This document shows positions 27,746 to 36,492 of a stretch of DNA of 64,000 bases, one piece after another. Positions within the stretch are counted from its first letter, which is position 1, and each line of letters opens with the position of its first letter. Position numbers and translations under genes: made by a program. The notes below the pieces were generated by a model, which was not told the origin of the DNA, did not search any database, and was given only the letters and a program-made list of their open reading frames with translations. Origin of the DNA: JAPOXR01 sp965214695 (GTDB lineage Bacteria; Pseudomonadota; Alphaproteobacteria; Rhodobacterales; Rhodobacteraceae); contig OZ243967.1 of the NCBI GenBank assembly GCA_965214695.1, positions 2,418,001 to 2,482,000 on the forward strand, given 5' to 3'.

Positions 27746-28927
27746 ATGGGAATTCTGATTGCACTGATCTGGATCGCCGGAATATTCGCCGGCGGCTTCG
27801 TCTTCCGCCTCGCCGGCCAGAAGATGAAATTCAGCAATGAACGGTTGCGGGTCTACTTCCGCGACATGTCATACCTGGTCGCGGTCGGATTTGTCCTGGG
27901 AATGGCTGCTGTCTACTGGGCGATCGATCTCTATTTCATCCGCGAGGCCAAGTTCTTCCAGTGGGCTGCACAGGGCATCATCTTTTTTGGCGTGCTCGGC
28001 TACCTGTTTCGCCTGGCCGGCCGACATGTCGGCACAGCCGGCTCGAAGAAGCTGTTCCGGCAGATGCCGGTGACCGCGGCATTCGGGATCCTGGTCATCC
28101 TGTTCTACGTGTTCGTGGCCATTTTTGCCGATTTCCTGGCACCCTACGGCCAGGACGAGATTTTCGAGCGCATCAACGTGTTGCCCGGCGGTGACGAATC
28201 CCTGGGCGGTGATCCGAGATTCCTGCTCGGGACAGACCAGCTCGGCCGCGACCTCATGTCCCGTCTCATCTACGGAGCCCAGAACACGGTCGGCATTGCA
28301 TTTGTCACCACATGCCTGGCTTTCTTCATCGGCGGCAGTTGCGGTTTCCTGGCTGCCACGCTGGGCGGATGGTTCGACCAACTTGCTTCGAGAACCGTCG
28401 ATGCGCTGATGGCCATTCCGCAGCTGATCTTTGCCCTGTTGCTGATGACCATTGCCACGGCGTGGGCCGGTTCGAACAAGACCCTGGTCATGGTCTACAT
28501 GGTGGTGATCATTGCCGTGCTTGACAGCACGCGCGTCTACAGGCTGTCGAGGGCGGTCGGACAGAATATCGTGGTGATGGACTATATCGAGGCCGCCAAG
28601 CTGCGCGGTGAGAATCTCGGCTACCTGATATTCCGGGAGATCCTGCCCAACGCTACCGCACCATTGCTGGCCGAATTCGGATTGCGATTCTGTTTCGTGT
28701 TCCTGACCATCGCCGCGCTGTCATTCCTGGGAATAGGAATTCAGCCGCCGCTTGCCGATTGGGGAACGATGGTTCGGGATCTCTCCCAGTTCATCAATTT
28801 TGCCGCCTTCAGCCCGCTGACTGCCGCCCTGCCCCTGCTGGCCGCAGGTGCCATTGCACTGCTGACTGTCGGCGTGAACTTCGTTGTTGACTGGATGCTC
28901 CACAAGACCTCCGGGCTGAAGGACTGA
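27746..28927 (+). CDS. peptide/nickel-type ABC permease (OppC/DppC-like)
   Basis: Second membrane subunit of 393 residues, about 100 longer than a typical DppC. The extra part is at the N-terminus, where two or three additional helices (MGILIALIWIAGIFAGGFVF, YLVAVGFVLGMAAVYWAIDL) precede the canonical AFGILVILFYVFVAIFADFL helix. The standard core follows: LGTDQLGRDLMSRLIYGAQ, then the EAA loop AAKLRGENLGYLIFREILPN. The ATG at 27746 is preceded by AGGCAGGA. Confidence 0.9.
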   Translation: MGILIALIWIAGIFAGGFVFRLAGQKMKFSNERLRVYFRDMSYLVAVGFVLGMAAVYWAIDLYFIREAKFFQWAAQGIIFFGVLGYLFRLAGRHVGTAGSKKLFRQMPVTAAFGILVILFYVFVAIFADFLAPYGQDEIFERINVLPGGDESLGGDPRFLLGTDQLGRDLMSRLIYGAQNTVGIAFVTTCLAFFIGGSCGFLAATLGGWFDQLASRTVDALMAIPQLIFALLLMTIATAWAGSNKTLVMVYMVVIIAVLDSTRVYRLSRAVGQNIVVMDYIEAAKLRGENLGYLIFREILPNATAPLLAEFGLRFCFVFLTIAALSFLGIGIQPPLADWGTMVRDLSQFINFAAFSPLTAALPLLAAGAIALLTVGVNFVVDWMLHKTSGLKD

Positions 28928-28932
28928 ACAAG

Positions 28933-30585
28933 ATGGGAGAGGCCGACAACCTGGTCAGAATTCGCGATCTCAAGATCGAGGGAAGGACCGACGAGACCTG
29001 GATCCAGATCGTGAACGGCGTCAATCTCGACCTGGCCGCTGGCGAGGTTCTCGGGTTGATCGGCGAATCCGGTGCCGGCAAGTCGACCATCGGCCTGGCC
29101 GCGATGGGGTTTACCAGGGATGGCTGCCGGATCAGCGACGGCTCCGTCGAATTTGACGGTATAGACCTCGTCAATGCCGATGCCGCAACCAAGCGGTCGC
29201 TTCTCGGAAAGCGGATTGCCTATGTCGCCCAGTCGGCGGCAGCCAGCTTCAATCCCGCGCACAGGATTGTCGACCAGCATACCGAGGCGCCAACCCAGCA
29301 CCGGGTCATGTCGAGGCAGGACTCCCAGGAGGATGCCATCGAACTCTATCGCCGCTTGCGCCTTCCCGATCCCGGCCAGATTGGCTTCAGATATCCGCAC
29401 CAGGTGTCGGGTGGGCAGTTGCAGCGGGCGATGACGGCGATGGCCATGTCCTGCCGCCCGGATCTGATCATTTTTGACGAGCCGACGACAGCGCTCGATG
29501 TCACGACGCAGATCGAGGTGCTGGCGGCGATCCGCGACATCGTCGAACAATTCAATACCGCGGCGATCTACATCACCCACGATCTTGCAGTGGTGGCGCA
29601 GATGGCCGACAAGATCAAGGTATTGCTCAAGGGCGATGAGGTGGAGGAATCCGACACCCGCACCATGCTCAGCGACCCGAAGGAAGACTACACCAAGTCG
29701 CTTTGGGCGGTCCGGAGTTTCGAGCGCCAGCAAAAACCGCTCGCCGATGGGCAATCGGTCCCCGTGGTCGAGGTCAGGAATGTCACCGCCGCCTATGGCA
29801 AGGTACCGGTTCTCCACGATGTCAGCTTCAGTATTCACCCGGGTCGGACTGTCGCCGTGGTCGGCGAGTCGGGCTCCGGCAAGTCAACGGTTGCCCGGTG
29901 CATAACCGGGTTGCTGACACCATCCGAGGGCCAGATTCTTTTCGACGGCAATGACCTGCCTGCCAATTATCGCCGCCGCAACAAGGACCAGCTGCGCCAG
30001 GCGCAGATGATCTACCAGATGGCGGATACAGCACTCAATCCGAGAAAGAAGATCTCGGAGATCCTGGGACGGCCGGTCGAGTTTTATCTTGGCAAGCGCG
30101 GGGCGGAAAAGCGGCAGAAGGTCAGGGATCTGCTGGAACAGATCGAAATGGATCCGGATCTCTATGTCGACCGGCTTCCCGGCGAATTGTCAGGCGGGCA
30201 GAAGCAGCGGATCGGGATTGCCAGGGCAATGGCGGCGGAGCCGAAATTCATCATCTGCGACGAGGTCACCTCGGCGCTTGACCAGCTGGTGGCCGAGGGA
30301 ATTCTCAAGCTGCTGGCCCGGCTGCAAGACACGCTTGACCTGTCCTACATGTTCATCACCCATGATTTGGCCACTGTCCGTGCCATCGCCGACGAGGTGG
30401 TGGTCATGAAGGAAGGCCGGGTCGTCGAGGCCGGCCCGAAGGACGTGATGTTCACCCCGCCGCACCATGCCTATACCGACCTTCTGCTCAGCTCGGTGCC
30501 GGAGATGGATCCGGACTGGCTCGACCAGCTGCTGGAACAGCGCGGGGTCGACAATGTCGGCGAGGCATCCAGTTCCAGGATCTGA
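28933..30585 (+). CDS. fused two-domain ABC ATPase (DppD-DppF type)
   Basis: A 550-residue protein with two complete nucleotide-binding domains. Domain 1 has Walker A GESGAGKST near residue 43, signature VSGGQLQRAM and Walker B LIIFDEPTTALD. Domain 2 has Walker A GESGSGKST near 314, signature LSGGQKQRIGIARAM and Walker B FIICDEVTSALDQ. It starts 5 bases after the permease stop. With the two permeases it forms a complete membrane/ATPase core of a family-5 type importer; the substrate is unknown. Confidence 0.93.
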   Translation: MGEADNLVRIRDLKIEGRTDETWIQIVNGVNLDLAAGEVLGLIGESGAGKSTIGLAAMGFTRDGCRISDGSVEFDGIDLVNADAATKRSLLGKRIAYVAQSAAASFNPAHRIVDQHTEAPTQHRVMSRQDSQEDAIELYRRLRLPDPGQIGFRYPHQVSGGQLQRAMTAMAMSCRPDLIIFDEPTTALDVTTQIEVLAAIRDIVEQFNTAAIYITHDLAVVAQMADKIKVLLKGDEVEESDTRTMLSDPKEDYTKSLWAVRSFERQQKPLADGQSVPVVEVRNVTAAYGKVPVLHDVSFSIHPGRTVAVVGESGSGKSTVARCITGLLTPSEGQILFDGNDLPANYRRRNKDQLRQAQMIYQMADTALNPRKKISEILGRPVEFYLGKRGAEKRQKVRDLLEQIEMDPDLYVDRLPGELSGGQKQRIGIARAMAAEPKFIICDEVTSALDQLVAEGILKLLARLQDTLDLSYMFITHDLATVRAIADEVVVMKEGRVVEAGPKDVMFTPPHHAYTDLLLSSVPEMDPDWLDQLLEQRGVDNVGEASSSRI

Positions 30586-31090
30586 CACCCCACGCCAGGC
30601 ATTGACCACCCGGTGAGCCGGTCGGCCAAGGGACCCGACATCGCAGTTATTCGTCGTCAGCCCTTCCTGCCGGAGGGTGAGGGCCACCAGGTCGCCGCCG
30701 CCACCCTTGACCACGAGTGCTGATCTGCCATCCTTCAATGTCCCGCCGAAGGTATCCGCCGCCCTTCCTCGCGAACCGCCTTCGTGACTGTTGACGATCC
30801 TGCCAACCTGGCGGCATCCCGTGGCGACGACGACCTGCTGCTCCACCGCCCCTCATCCGGATTGTCGCTGGATTCCCATCGTGATCGTCGCTCTGACCCT
30901 CGTCGTCGAGCCCGCCAGGCCCCAAGCCTGCCAAAACCTGCCTTTTGTGCCTGCACCGGGGCGCCAGCGTTGGCCGGTGTCGGGAGATGAGCCGGGGTTT
31001 GCAGTGGTTTGAGCGGACATCGGATCGGACCATCGGACATCAACGTGCTTGAAATGTCTTATGGCCACGCATAGATTGCCTTTGACACCC
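30586..31090. other. intergenic stretch, possible eroded class II aldolase fragment
   Basis: About 500 bases with no intact gene. On the minus strand near 30650-30790 a short segment reads GRSALVVKGGGGDLVALTLR, which resembles the substrate-binding loop of class II aldolase-like proteins, but it is isolated and unsupported by flanking homology. I treat it as possible debris only. Confidence 0.25.
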
Positions 31091-31134
31091 CCTGCGGTTT
31101 CGACCGCGGGGCGCGGGGCCTCTTCGGAGGCCCC
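31091..31134 (+). promoter_or_regulatory. NYN-gene leader: two UUCG-capped stem-loops
   Basis: CCTGCGGT-TTCG-ACCGCGGG (31091-31110; one T.G pair) is followed by GGGGCCTC-TTCG-GAGGCCCC (31115-31134; eight perfect pairs) and then TGCTTTTTC. The second stem ends 21 bases before the start codon of the NYN gene. The T-run would also suit a terminator, so attenuation or premature termination is a possible mode of control. Confidence 0.65.
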
Positions 31135-31155
31135 TGCTTTTTCAGGCCGGGTCAG

Positions 31156-31778
31156 ATGCGCACATTTGTCTATGTCGACGGGTTCAATTTCCATTACGGT
31201 GCTCTCAAGGGCACGCCGTGGAAATGGCTGGACCCGGTCACGCTGTTCCGGCGAATCCTGCAACCACAGCACGAGATTCTCTCGATCAAGTATTTCACCG
31301 CAAGGGTCGCGGGCACCTCCGTAGACCCATCGAAACCACAACGCCAGGATATCTATCTCCGCGCCGTGCAGCGTTTCCGGCCCGAAGTGGCAGTATACTT
31401 CGGGCATTTTCTGAGCCACACGACGCGTATGCCACTGGCGCGTCCAGAAGGGAAACGACACATGGCCGAGGTGTCAAAACCGAGGAAAAGGGCTCGGATG
31501 TCAATCTCGCGGTACATCTTTTGAATGACGGGTGGCTGGATCTGTACGACTGCGCCGTCGTGGTGAGCAACGACAGCGATCTGGCCGAGGCCATTCGTCT
31601 CCTGAAGGAACAGCACGGCAAGCGGATCGGTTTGATAACGCCGGGAGCCAGAAGCCCGTCGCGCCAGCTCCTGGCTCATGCCGACTTCGCGCGACGCACG
31701 CGGGCCAGTGCACTGCAAGGCTCTCAATTGCCGGATCCGATACCCGGGACGAATCTTCGTAAACCGCCGGACTGGTAG
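31156..31778 (+). pseudogene. NYN-domain putative RNase, one-base frameshift
   Basis: The N-terminal part in one frame reads MRTFVYVDGFNFHYGALKG, with the first NYN aspartate, and continues to HMAEV near 31465. The rest is one frame over: VKTEEKGSDVNLAVHLLNDG, then YDCAVVVSNDSDLAEAIRLL and GKRIGLITPGARSPSRQL to 31778. Adding one G in GAGGTGTCAAAACC would give the family's expected MAEVVKTEEKGSDVN and a 207-codon gene. As it stands the first frame stops at 31524 without the later catalytic aspartates. It could be real decay or a base-calling error. Confidence 0.75.
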
Positions 31779-31805
31779 TCCGATGTCCGAATGTGACGGG
31801 TGCCC

Positions 31806-31850
31806 ATGGTCAGGGTCGGATATGCGCGGGTGAGCTCGCCGGACCAAGGT
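31806..31850 (+). pseudogene. serine recombinase (resolvase) N-terminal stub
   Basis: ATG at 31806 begins MVRVGYARVSSPDQ, an unmistakable resolvase/invertase N-terminus including the catalytic serine region. Resolvase similarity then stops; the frame continues with unrelated residues to 32033. It indicates a former mobile element at this island edge. Confidence 0.65.
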
Positions 31851-31986
31851 ACCGGTGAACCGGTCAGGCACCAGGGCCGGAGCAAGGAGATCAACGCCGG
31901 GCCCGAGCCAGTGCAGATTGAAGCCATGACTATCAATGTCAACATCCGCCAGGTCTTGAGGGGAAAAGCAGGGCCAGTAGTGGATA

Positions 31987-32204
31987 CGATTTCGATGCAG
32001 ACACTACTTGCAGATCTGTCTGAGTGGCCCTGACGGGACAGTCTCGGCGAAGTGATTGCCGCCGGTGGGCCGGCATATCGCTGCAGCGCAAACCGACGGG
32101 ATTACTGGTACTGGCGTCCTGCCGTTAGCTTGATACGTAGGTCGCGATTCCCCGGACATGCGCCCGCGGATACAGAAGCAGACTGAACTTGATGCAGTTC
32201 GCAA
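31987..32204. repeat. long direct repeat, copy A (left of AAA/DUF4276 cassette)
   Basis: Positions 31987-32115 align without gaps to 34376-34504 with about 23 mismatches in 129 bases by hand count. Weaker similarity continues to 32204 (shared GCGGATACAG and TTCGCAA). No coding function is evident. Confidence 0.75.
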
Positions 32205-32431
32205 GGACATGCCGGAGTTGGTGCGAGCCCAGAATGCTGCCCGGCTTCCGAACGCTGGCCAGTCAACATGGCAGCGGTTGTCAGGCTGGCAGCAGGTCCT
32301 CATTGAAAGTATAGGGACGGAAACTTGGCGTAGTTCTTGCGTTATCGTCTTCAAGGATAGACGAGGTCTGCAACCTGTCTTGGTGCGGCCAGTTCAGGAG
32401 CGACTGTTCCAAGACTTTGACTGGACGGGAA

Positions 32432-33562
32432 ATGAACAGACTCGAGTCGATCAAGATCCGAGGATTCCGATCTCTCAAGGATGTCGACGTTTCAGAGTTG
32501 GGAAATGCAAACATCCTGATTGGTGCCAACGGCTCCGGCAAATCCAATTTCATGCGGTTTTTCGAGATGCTGAGTTGGATGCTAAAGTCCCGCAGCTTGG
32601 GGCAATTCGTCGAACGGTATGGCGGGGCTGACGACCAATTGTACGGCGGAAGTCGGACAACGCCTGCCATACAGGCCGAATTATGCCTCGAGACTGACCA
32701 GGGAAGAAATGACTACCGCTTCACCCTTGCCCGTGCTCATCCCGACCGACTCATCTTTACCGAAGAAGAATATCGCTTCAGCCAAAAGGATAGGTTGCCA
32801 TACGCAAACTGGACCCCTCTGGGGGACGACAGTCACCGCGAGGCACTGATCGTGGAGGCCGCGCATGGACAGTCCACCTCCTCCGAAGTTGACAAGACAA
32901 CTGCTAGGGTGATTGTGCATCTGTTGCGAAACTGTGCGGTTCATCAATTCCACGACACTTCGAATACCTCAGATTTCAAGAACAACTGGGACGCTTACGA
33001 CAACAATTTCCTGCGTTCCGACGGAGGAAATCTGGCAGCAGTTCTGTTCGGGCTCGAAAATGAGGATCACTGCCGCTACGAAAGCATCTGTCGACACATT
33101 TCCCGGGTTCTACCCGTGTTTGAACGATTCCAGATTGAAGAGAGGTACGGGAAAGTTCAATTGAGGTGGAAGGCAAGGGGAAACAACAAGACGTTTGGCG
33201 CGCACCTCACCTCGGATGGCTCTCTCAGGTTCTTTGCGCTTGTTACCCTGCTGAACTTGCCGAGGGAGATGCTCCCGGATGTCTTGCTGCTGGATGAGCC
33301 CGAACTGGGCCTGCACCCGGCTGCCGTCGCTCTGATCGGCAACATGATCAAGAACGTTTCCCTCGACCTTCAGGTCATTGTTGCCACCCAGTCGCCGCTG
33401 CTGGTGGATGTCTTTGGCCTTGATGATATCTTGGTTCTTGAAGCAGAAGCAGGGGCAACGGCTATTCGACGCCTAAAGATCGATGACTTTAGCGATTGGC
33501 TTGAAAGTGGATTTGCGACCGGCGAAATGTGGCAAAAGAATTTCTTCGGAGGGCATCCGTGA
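32432..33562 (+). CDS. AAA-family ATPase (AAA_21/COG4637-like), first gene of a putative defence pair
   Basis: A 376-residue SMC-like ATPase. The N-terminus is SIKIRGFRSLKDVDVSELG, Walker A is GANGSGKSNFMRFFEML near residue 30, Walker B is VLLLDEPELGLHPAAV near 285, and VIVATQSPLLVDVFGLDDIL is the H-loop region. Such OLD/RecF-like ATPases are often paired with a nuclease or TOPRIM partner in anti-phage systems. The ATG at 32432 follows ACGGGAA. The stop overlaps the GTG start of a DUF4276 gene by four bases. GC is lower than in core genes. The frame is intact although its partner is damaged. Confidence 0.85.
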   Translation: MNRLESIKIRGFRSLKDVDVSELGNANILIGANGSGKSNFMRFFEMLSWMLKSRSLGQFVERYGGADDQLYGGSRTTPAIQAELCLETDQGRNDYRFTLARAHPDRLIFTEEEYRFSQKDRLPYANWTPLGDDSHREALIVEAAHGQSTSSEVDKTTARVIVHLLRNCAVHQFHDTSNTSDFKNNWDAYDNNFLRSDGGNLAAVLFGLENEDHCRYESICRHISRVLPVFERFQIEERYGKVQLRWKARGNNKTFGAHLTSDGSLRFFALVTLLNLPREMLPDVLLLDEPELGLHPAAVALIGNMIKNVSLDLQVIVATQSPLLVDVFGLDDILVLEAEAGATAIRRLKIDDFSDWLESGFATGEMWQKNFFGGHP

Positions 33563-34205
33563 GCCGACTTGCGGTTTCTGTGGAAGGAAAGACCGAGGCA
33601 GAATTCATCAAGCGAGTACTCGCCCCGCATTTTCAGCAAACCGGAGGCTTTGTGAGTGTTCAGCCGATTATTCTGGGTCGTGCAAGAACAGGCCACCCAA
33701 TGTCACCGTCGAGAGACTTGCAGGTGAAATGTCACTCTTGATGAAGTCCTTCGATGCGGTCACGTCTCTTGTCGACTTTTATGGCTTCAGGGACAAGCGC
33801 GATAGCACGGTCGATGACCTGACCGTAATGATTCGCAGAGATGTGAAGAGAAGGACGGGCGCAAAAGAAGACAGGATCATGCCATATGTCCAGATGCATG
33901 AATTTGAGGGGTTGCTGTTTTCCGATGTAGGCACATTTCGAATTTTGCCGGGAGTTGATTCGCGGGTTGTCGAGGAACTCCGAAATATCCTCTCGGGATT
34001 CCGGAACCCGGAGGAGATCAACGACAACAAGGATACTGCTCCCAGCAAGCGCATTTCAGGCGTGTTTCGGGCATACAACAAGGTCGTCCATGGAGCCGCG
34101 GTAGCCGAGTAAATGGGTCTGGAGAAAATTCGATCGGCATGCCCGCGCTTTAACGCCTGGGTAAACAAACTGGAGAATCTGTCGAATTGCAATCTCACCC
34201 CATGA
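33559..34205 (+). pseudogene. DUF4276 (TOPRIM-like) partner gene, frameshift plus in-frame stop
   Basis: GTG at 33559 after GGAGGG begins SRLAVSVEGKTEAEFIKRVL (the EGxTE acidic motif) and reaches IILGRAR. The next family segment is one frame over: NVTVERLAGEMSLLMKSFDA, then TSLVDFYGFRDK with the second acidic motif. Adding one A in GCAAGAACAGG restores GRARNRPPNVTVERL. Near the end the frame meets TAA at 34110, yet the downstream codons MGLEKIRSACPRFNAWVNKL are the usual DUF4276 C-terminus, ending at 34205. It was therefore a ~215-residue protein, now with two lesions. Confidence 0.78.
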
Positions 34206-34375
34206 TGCCTTCTCTTCCAACTTGACCGAGACCCGGCGACATTCGGAAATACTGCAGGGCGGTGGAATGCCGTCTGAATGCAATGAATGGGCATTTCTGT
34301 TCGACCCAGAATCCAACCGCGTAGGGCTAGAACCGGGAGCAACAGCGATGACGACAGGGTCGGTGGAGGGGCAAC

Positions 34376-34607
34376 CGATATTGATGCAGACACGACGTGC
34401 AGATCTCTCCGAGATGTCCTGAAGGGGCAGTCTCGGCGAGGCGATTGCTGCTGGCGGGTCGGCACATCGCCACAGCGCAAATTGAGGGGATTACTGGTAC
34501 TGGCAACTGCCGACGAGGGATGTCGTCCTGTCATTGGCCCGAGACCCCGGTTCCGATTTCCCGGAAGTGCGCCAGCGGATACAGGACCCAACCGGTACAA
34601 TTCGCAA
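34376..34607. repeat. long direct repeat, copy B (right of AAA/DUF4276 cassette)
   Basis: Same orientation as copy A. The 34376-34504 core is the same length, about 82% identical by hand. The tail to 34607 keeps GCGGATACAG and TTCGCAA. Together the copies bracket the ATPase/DUF4276 genes. Confidence 0.75.
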
Positions 34608-34684
34608 CCACTCCAGAGCCGGTCGCTCGAAATGCGTGACACGCCGATTGATGGTTTCAGCCTGACGTTATCCCGGCGGGTTCG

Positions 34685-35512
34685 CTACCTTCGCTGAACA
34701 TTGGCACACTCGTCGACATCGACAAACATTTGCCGAAGCCGCCGCCGTCCCTCCGACACGCTTTCGTGCCTGCGTATTGCCGGCATGACCTCTATCCCGA
34801 TTTGCTCGCTCATGAGACGCTGAAGCCGCTCATGCGCTTCGGCATTGTCCTCGCCGGTTTGCATGATGATGTCGTCTCTTGACAGCCCGCCGGTGGATCT
34901 CACCCTTCCCTGTTCGTCTCGGGCGGGCAATTGGCCGGTCTGGATGAGGTCGCGCAAGCCGCGAATTGCCATCAGCCTGTGTTGCCCATCCAGGGCGTAG
35001 AAACTCGTGCTGGAATCGTCGAGTTCCCAGCACAAGCCGGTTGTGTCGAGGCTCGTGAGGGTCAGGCTGTCGGACATTGCGCGTCCGTCCTCACCCCATT
35101 TCTCGCTCCTCTCATCATTGACCCAGCCCTGGTAGCCAATCAGGATGAGTGCAGGAAACTTGCGGTGCCGACGGCTTGCCAAATAGGTCGTCATGTCGCT
35201 TTGGCGAGTCCAGTCCGGAATGCGTTGCCGACTTTCATCCTGGTCGATTGAGGTTGGCGGGTCGCCGCCGAAGCCTTCCTCGTCTTTCCTGAAGGCGGGG
35301 AGATCATTGGCAAACCCGACCTTTTCAGCCACCCAACCGAGAGTGACCGAAGCCAGGTATGACTGGACTTCGCCCATATTGACCTGGAAGACCAGGTGGT
35401 GACGCGCCATGGTCTGGCGGTCGTCGAGAAGGCGTGCAAGAACCAGCTTCTCCTTCCTGCGGTTGGCGTCAAACTCCTTGATCTCATCGAGTCCTTCAAT
35501 TCTTTCCGACAT
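34685..35512 (-). CDS. DGQHR-domain protein (DndB-like), C-terminally truncated
   Basis: A 275-residue protein with the DGQHR motif in STSFYALDGQHRLMAIRGLR near residue 175, preceded by FPALILIGYQGWVND and followed by RRRLRQMFVDVDECAN, the order seen in DndB-like proteins. Family members usually continue for 80-150 residues after the MFVDVN segment; here a stop comes a few codons later, next to repeat copy B, so the C-terminus is lost. GAGGAGAAAAGA precedes the ATG at 35512. DndB acts in DNA phosphorothioation control; a phosphorothioate-directed HNH nuclease gene and its duplicate tail lie nearby, but no dndCDE. Confidence 0.7.
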   Translation of the reverse strand: MSERIEGLDEIKEFDANRRKEKLVLARLLDDRQTMARHHLVFQVNMGEVQSYLASVTLGWVAEKVGFANDLPAFRKDEEGFGGDPPTSIDQDESRQRIPDWTRQSDMTTYLASRRHRKFPALILIGYQGWVNDERSEKWGEDGRAMSDSLTLTSLDTTGLCWELDDSSTSFYALDGQHRLMAIRGLRDLIQTGQLPARDEQGRVRSTGGLSRDDIIMQTGEDNAEAHERLQRLMSEQIGIEVMPAIRRHESVSEGRRRLRQMFVDVDECANVQRR

Positions 35513-35642
35513 TCTTTTCTCCTCGATACGCCTAGCAATCCGACCTGGCGTTGAGGCATGGCCGGGCCCCGTCGCCATGATCCAGCCGCCCCGTTTCAGT
35601 CGAGGCCGCGGGTTCTGTTCCGGCCCACTTCCTAATCACACC

Positions 35643-35764
35643 AGCACCTCTCCCCGCTACATGGACTTCCGGGCGGTCTCCAGGAATGTGTGAGTCCTGT
35701 GCCAGGCAAGATTGTTCTCCGCTGGCCTGTCCTCCGAACTGCGCGTATCCCTGATCCCTTGTCC
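35643..35764 (-). pseudogene. duplicated 3' end of the HNH endonuclease gene
   Basis: On the minus strand this reads IRDTRSSEDRPAENNLAWHR then THTFLETARKSM and a stop, matching the last residues of the HNH gene at 42.4 kb. The two 122-base copies align without gaps with about 16 mismatches by hand, including 19 bases past the stop. Only the tail remains here. Confidence 0.8.
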
Positions 35765-35765
35765 A

Positions 35766-36092
35766 TCAACTCCGGAGGGGAACCGCCCCAAGACCGTTCT
35801 TCGCCACTAGCGTAAGGAGCTTCAGCGAAGCGCCGCGCGGACGCTTCTGACCGCGCTCCCACTGGCTCACCAAGCCCGTTGTCACGTTGAGGTGACGCGC
35901 AAGCACCGCCTGACTCGCATTCTCCCGCAACTGCAGCGTCCGGATGTCTTCCGGCGCCACCTCCTCGATCGGCGTCAGGCACATTTCGTCGAACGCCTTC
36001 ATCATCCGCTTGGATATGACGCCTGCATCCGTCATGCCGAGCGCCGGCTCATGCACCGACGCCAGCAATTCACTCTCGTGCTGTCTGGTCAT
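35766..36092 (-). CDS. HTH antitoxin/regulator of a RelE-type module
   Basis: A 108-residue Xre-like protein. The helix-turn-helix is ENASQAVLARHLNVTTGLVS followed by QWERGQKRPRG, near residues 57-87, with a short preceding linker EEVAPEDIRTLQLR. This arrangement is typical of antitoxins that follow a RelE/HigB-type toxin. Its start overlaps the end of the damaged toxin gene (stop at 36070), so the pair was translationally coupled. The toxin is frameshifted, so the regulator may now act alone. Confidence 0.75.
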   Translation of the reverse strand: MTRQHESELLASVHEPALGMTDAGVISKRMMKAFDEMCLTPIEEVAPEDIRTLQLRENASQAVLARHLNVTTGLVSQWERGQKRPRGASLKLLTLVAKNGLGAVPLRS

Positions 36093-36376
36093 CGCAGATC
36101 ACCTCGCTGATCGTCCCGTTCGCCAGCATTGCGCCAAGGGCTGCCTCGTCCAGCCTGGCCAACTCGTTGGCCAGCGCCCACACCGCCCTGAGTTCGCCCT
36201 GTCGCAGGTTTGCGCGGGCGCTCTTCGCAAACCCGTGGATGAAGAATGCCTGCTCTTCCCGCCGCAACACCAGAATGGCCCGCACGCCTCTTTGGGCGGC
36301 CCTGGCCAGGTCGGGCAACACTCTGTTTCACGACTCCGCCACCGAATTCGGCGTCGACCAGTCCCTTCCCGATCAT
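36070..36376 (-). pseudogene. RelE/HigB-like toxin remnant, frameshifted and N-terminally short
   Basis: From 36376, MIGKGLVDAEFGGGVVKQSV and ARPGQG match the middle of RelE/HigB-2 toxins. The continuation GVRAILVLRREEQAFFIHGF and AKSARANLRQGELRAVWALA is in another frame. Removing one C from the run in GGCCGCCCAAAG joins them. The usual first ~30 residues are absent. A short direct repeat GATCATAGTC occurs at the lost 5' end. Confidence 0.7.
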
Positions 36377-36492
36377 AGTCTGATCATAGTCGCAGATAAT
36401 GTGAGTTTAACACACCGGACAGTGCCAAATATTTCGAGCGAAAATCCGGGGTGTTTGCAATCAGAGCGCCGGATAAGTGCGACTCACAACAT

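Noticed and set aside
30853..31461. 202-codon minus-strand frame over the NYN leader
   Set aside because: It is antisense to the NYN gene and its hairpin leader, with no domain.
36373..36395. Short GATCATAGTC direct repeat as a possible CRISPR or iteron
   Set aside because: Only two adjacent 10-base units; too short and few for either. Probably slippage at the broken toxin end.
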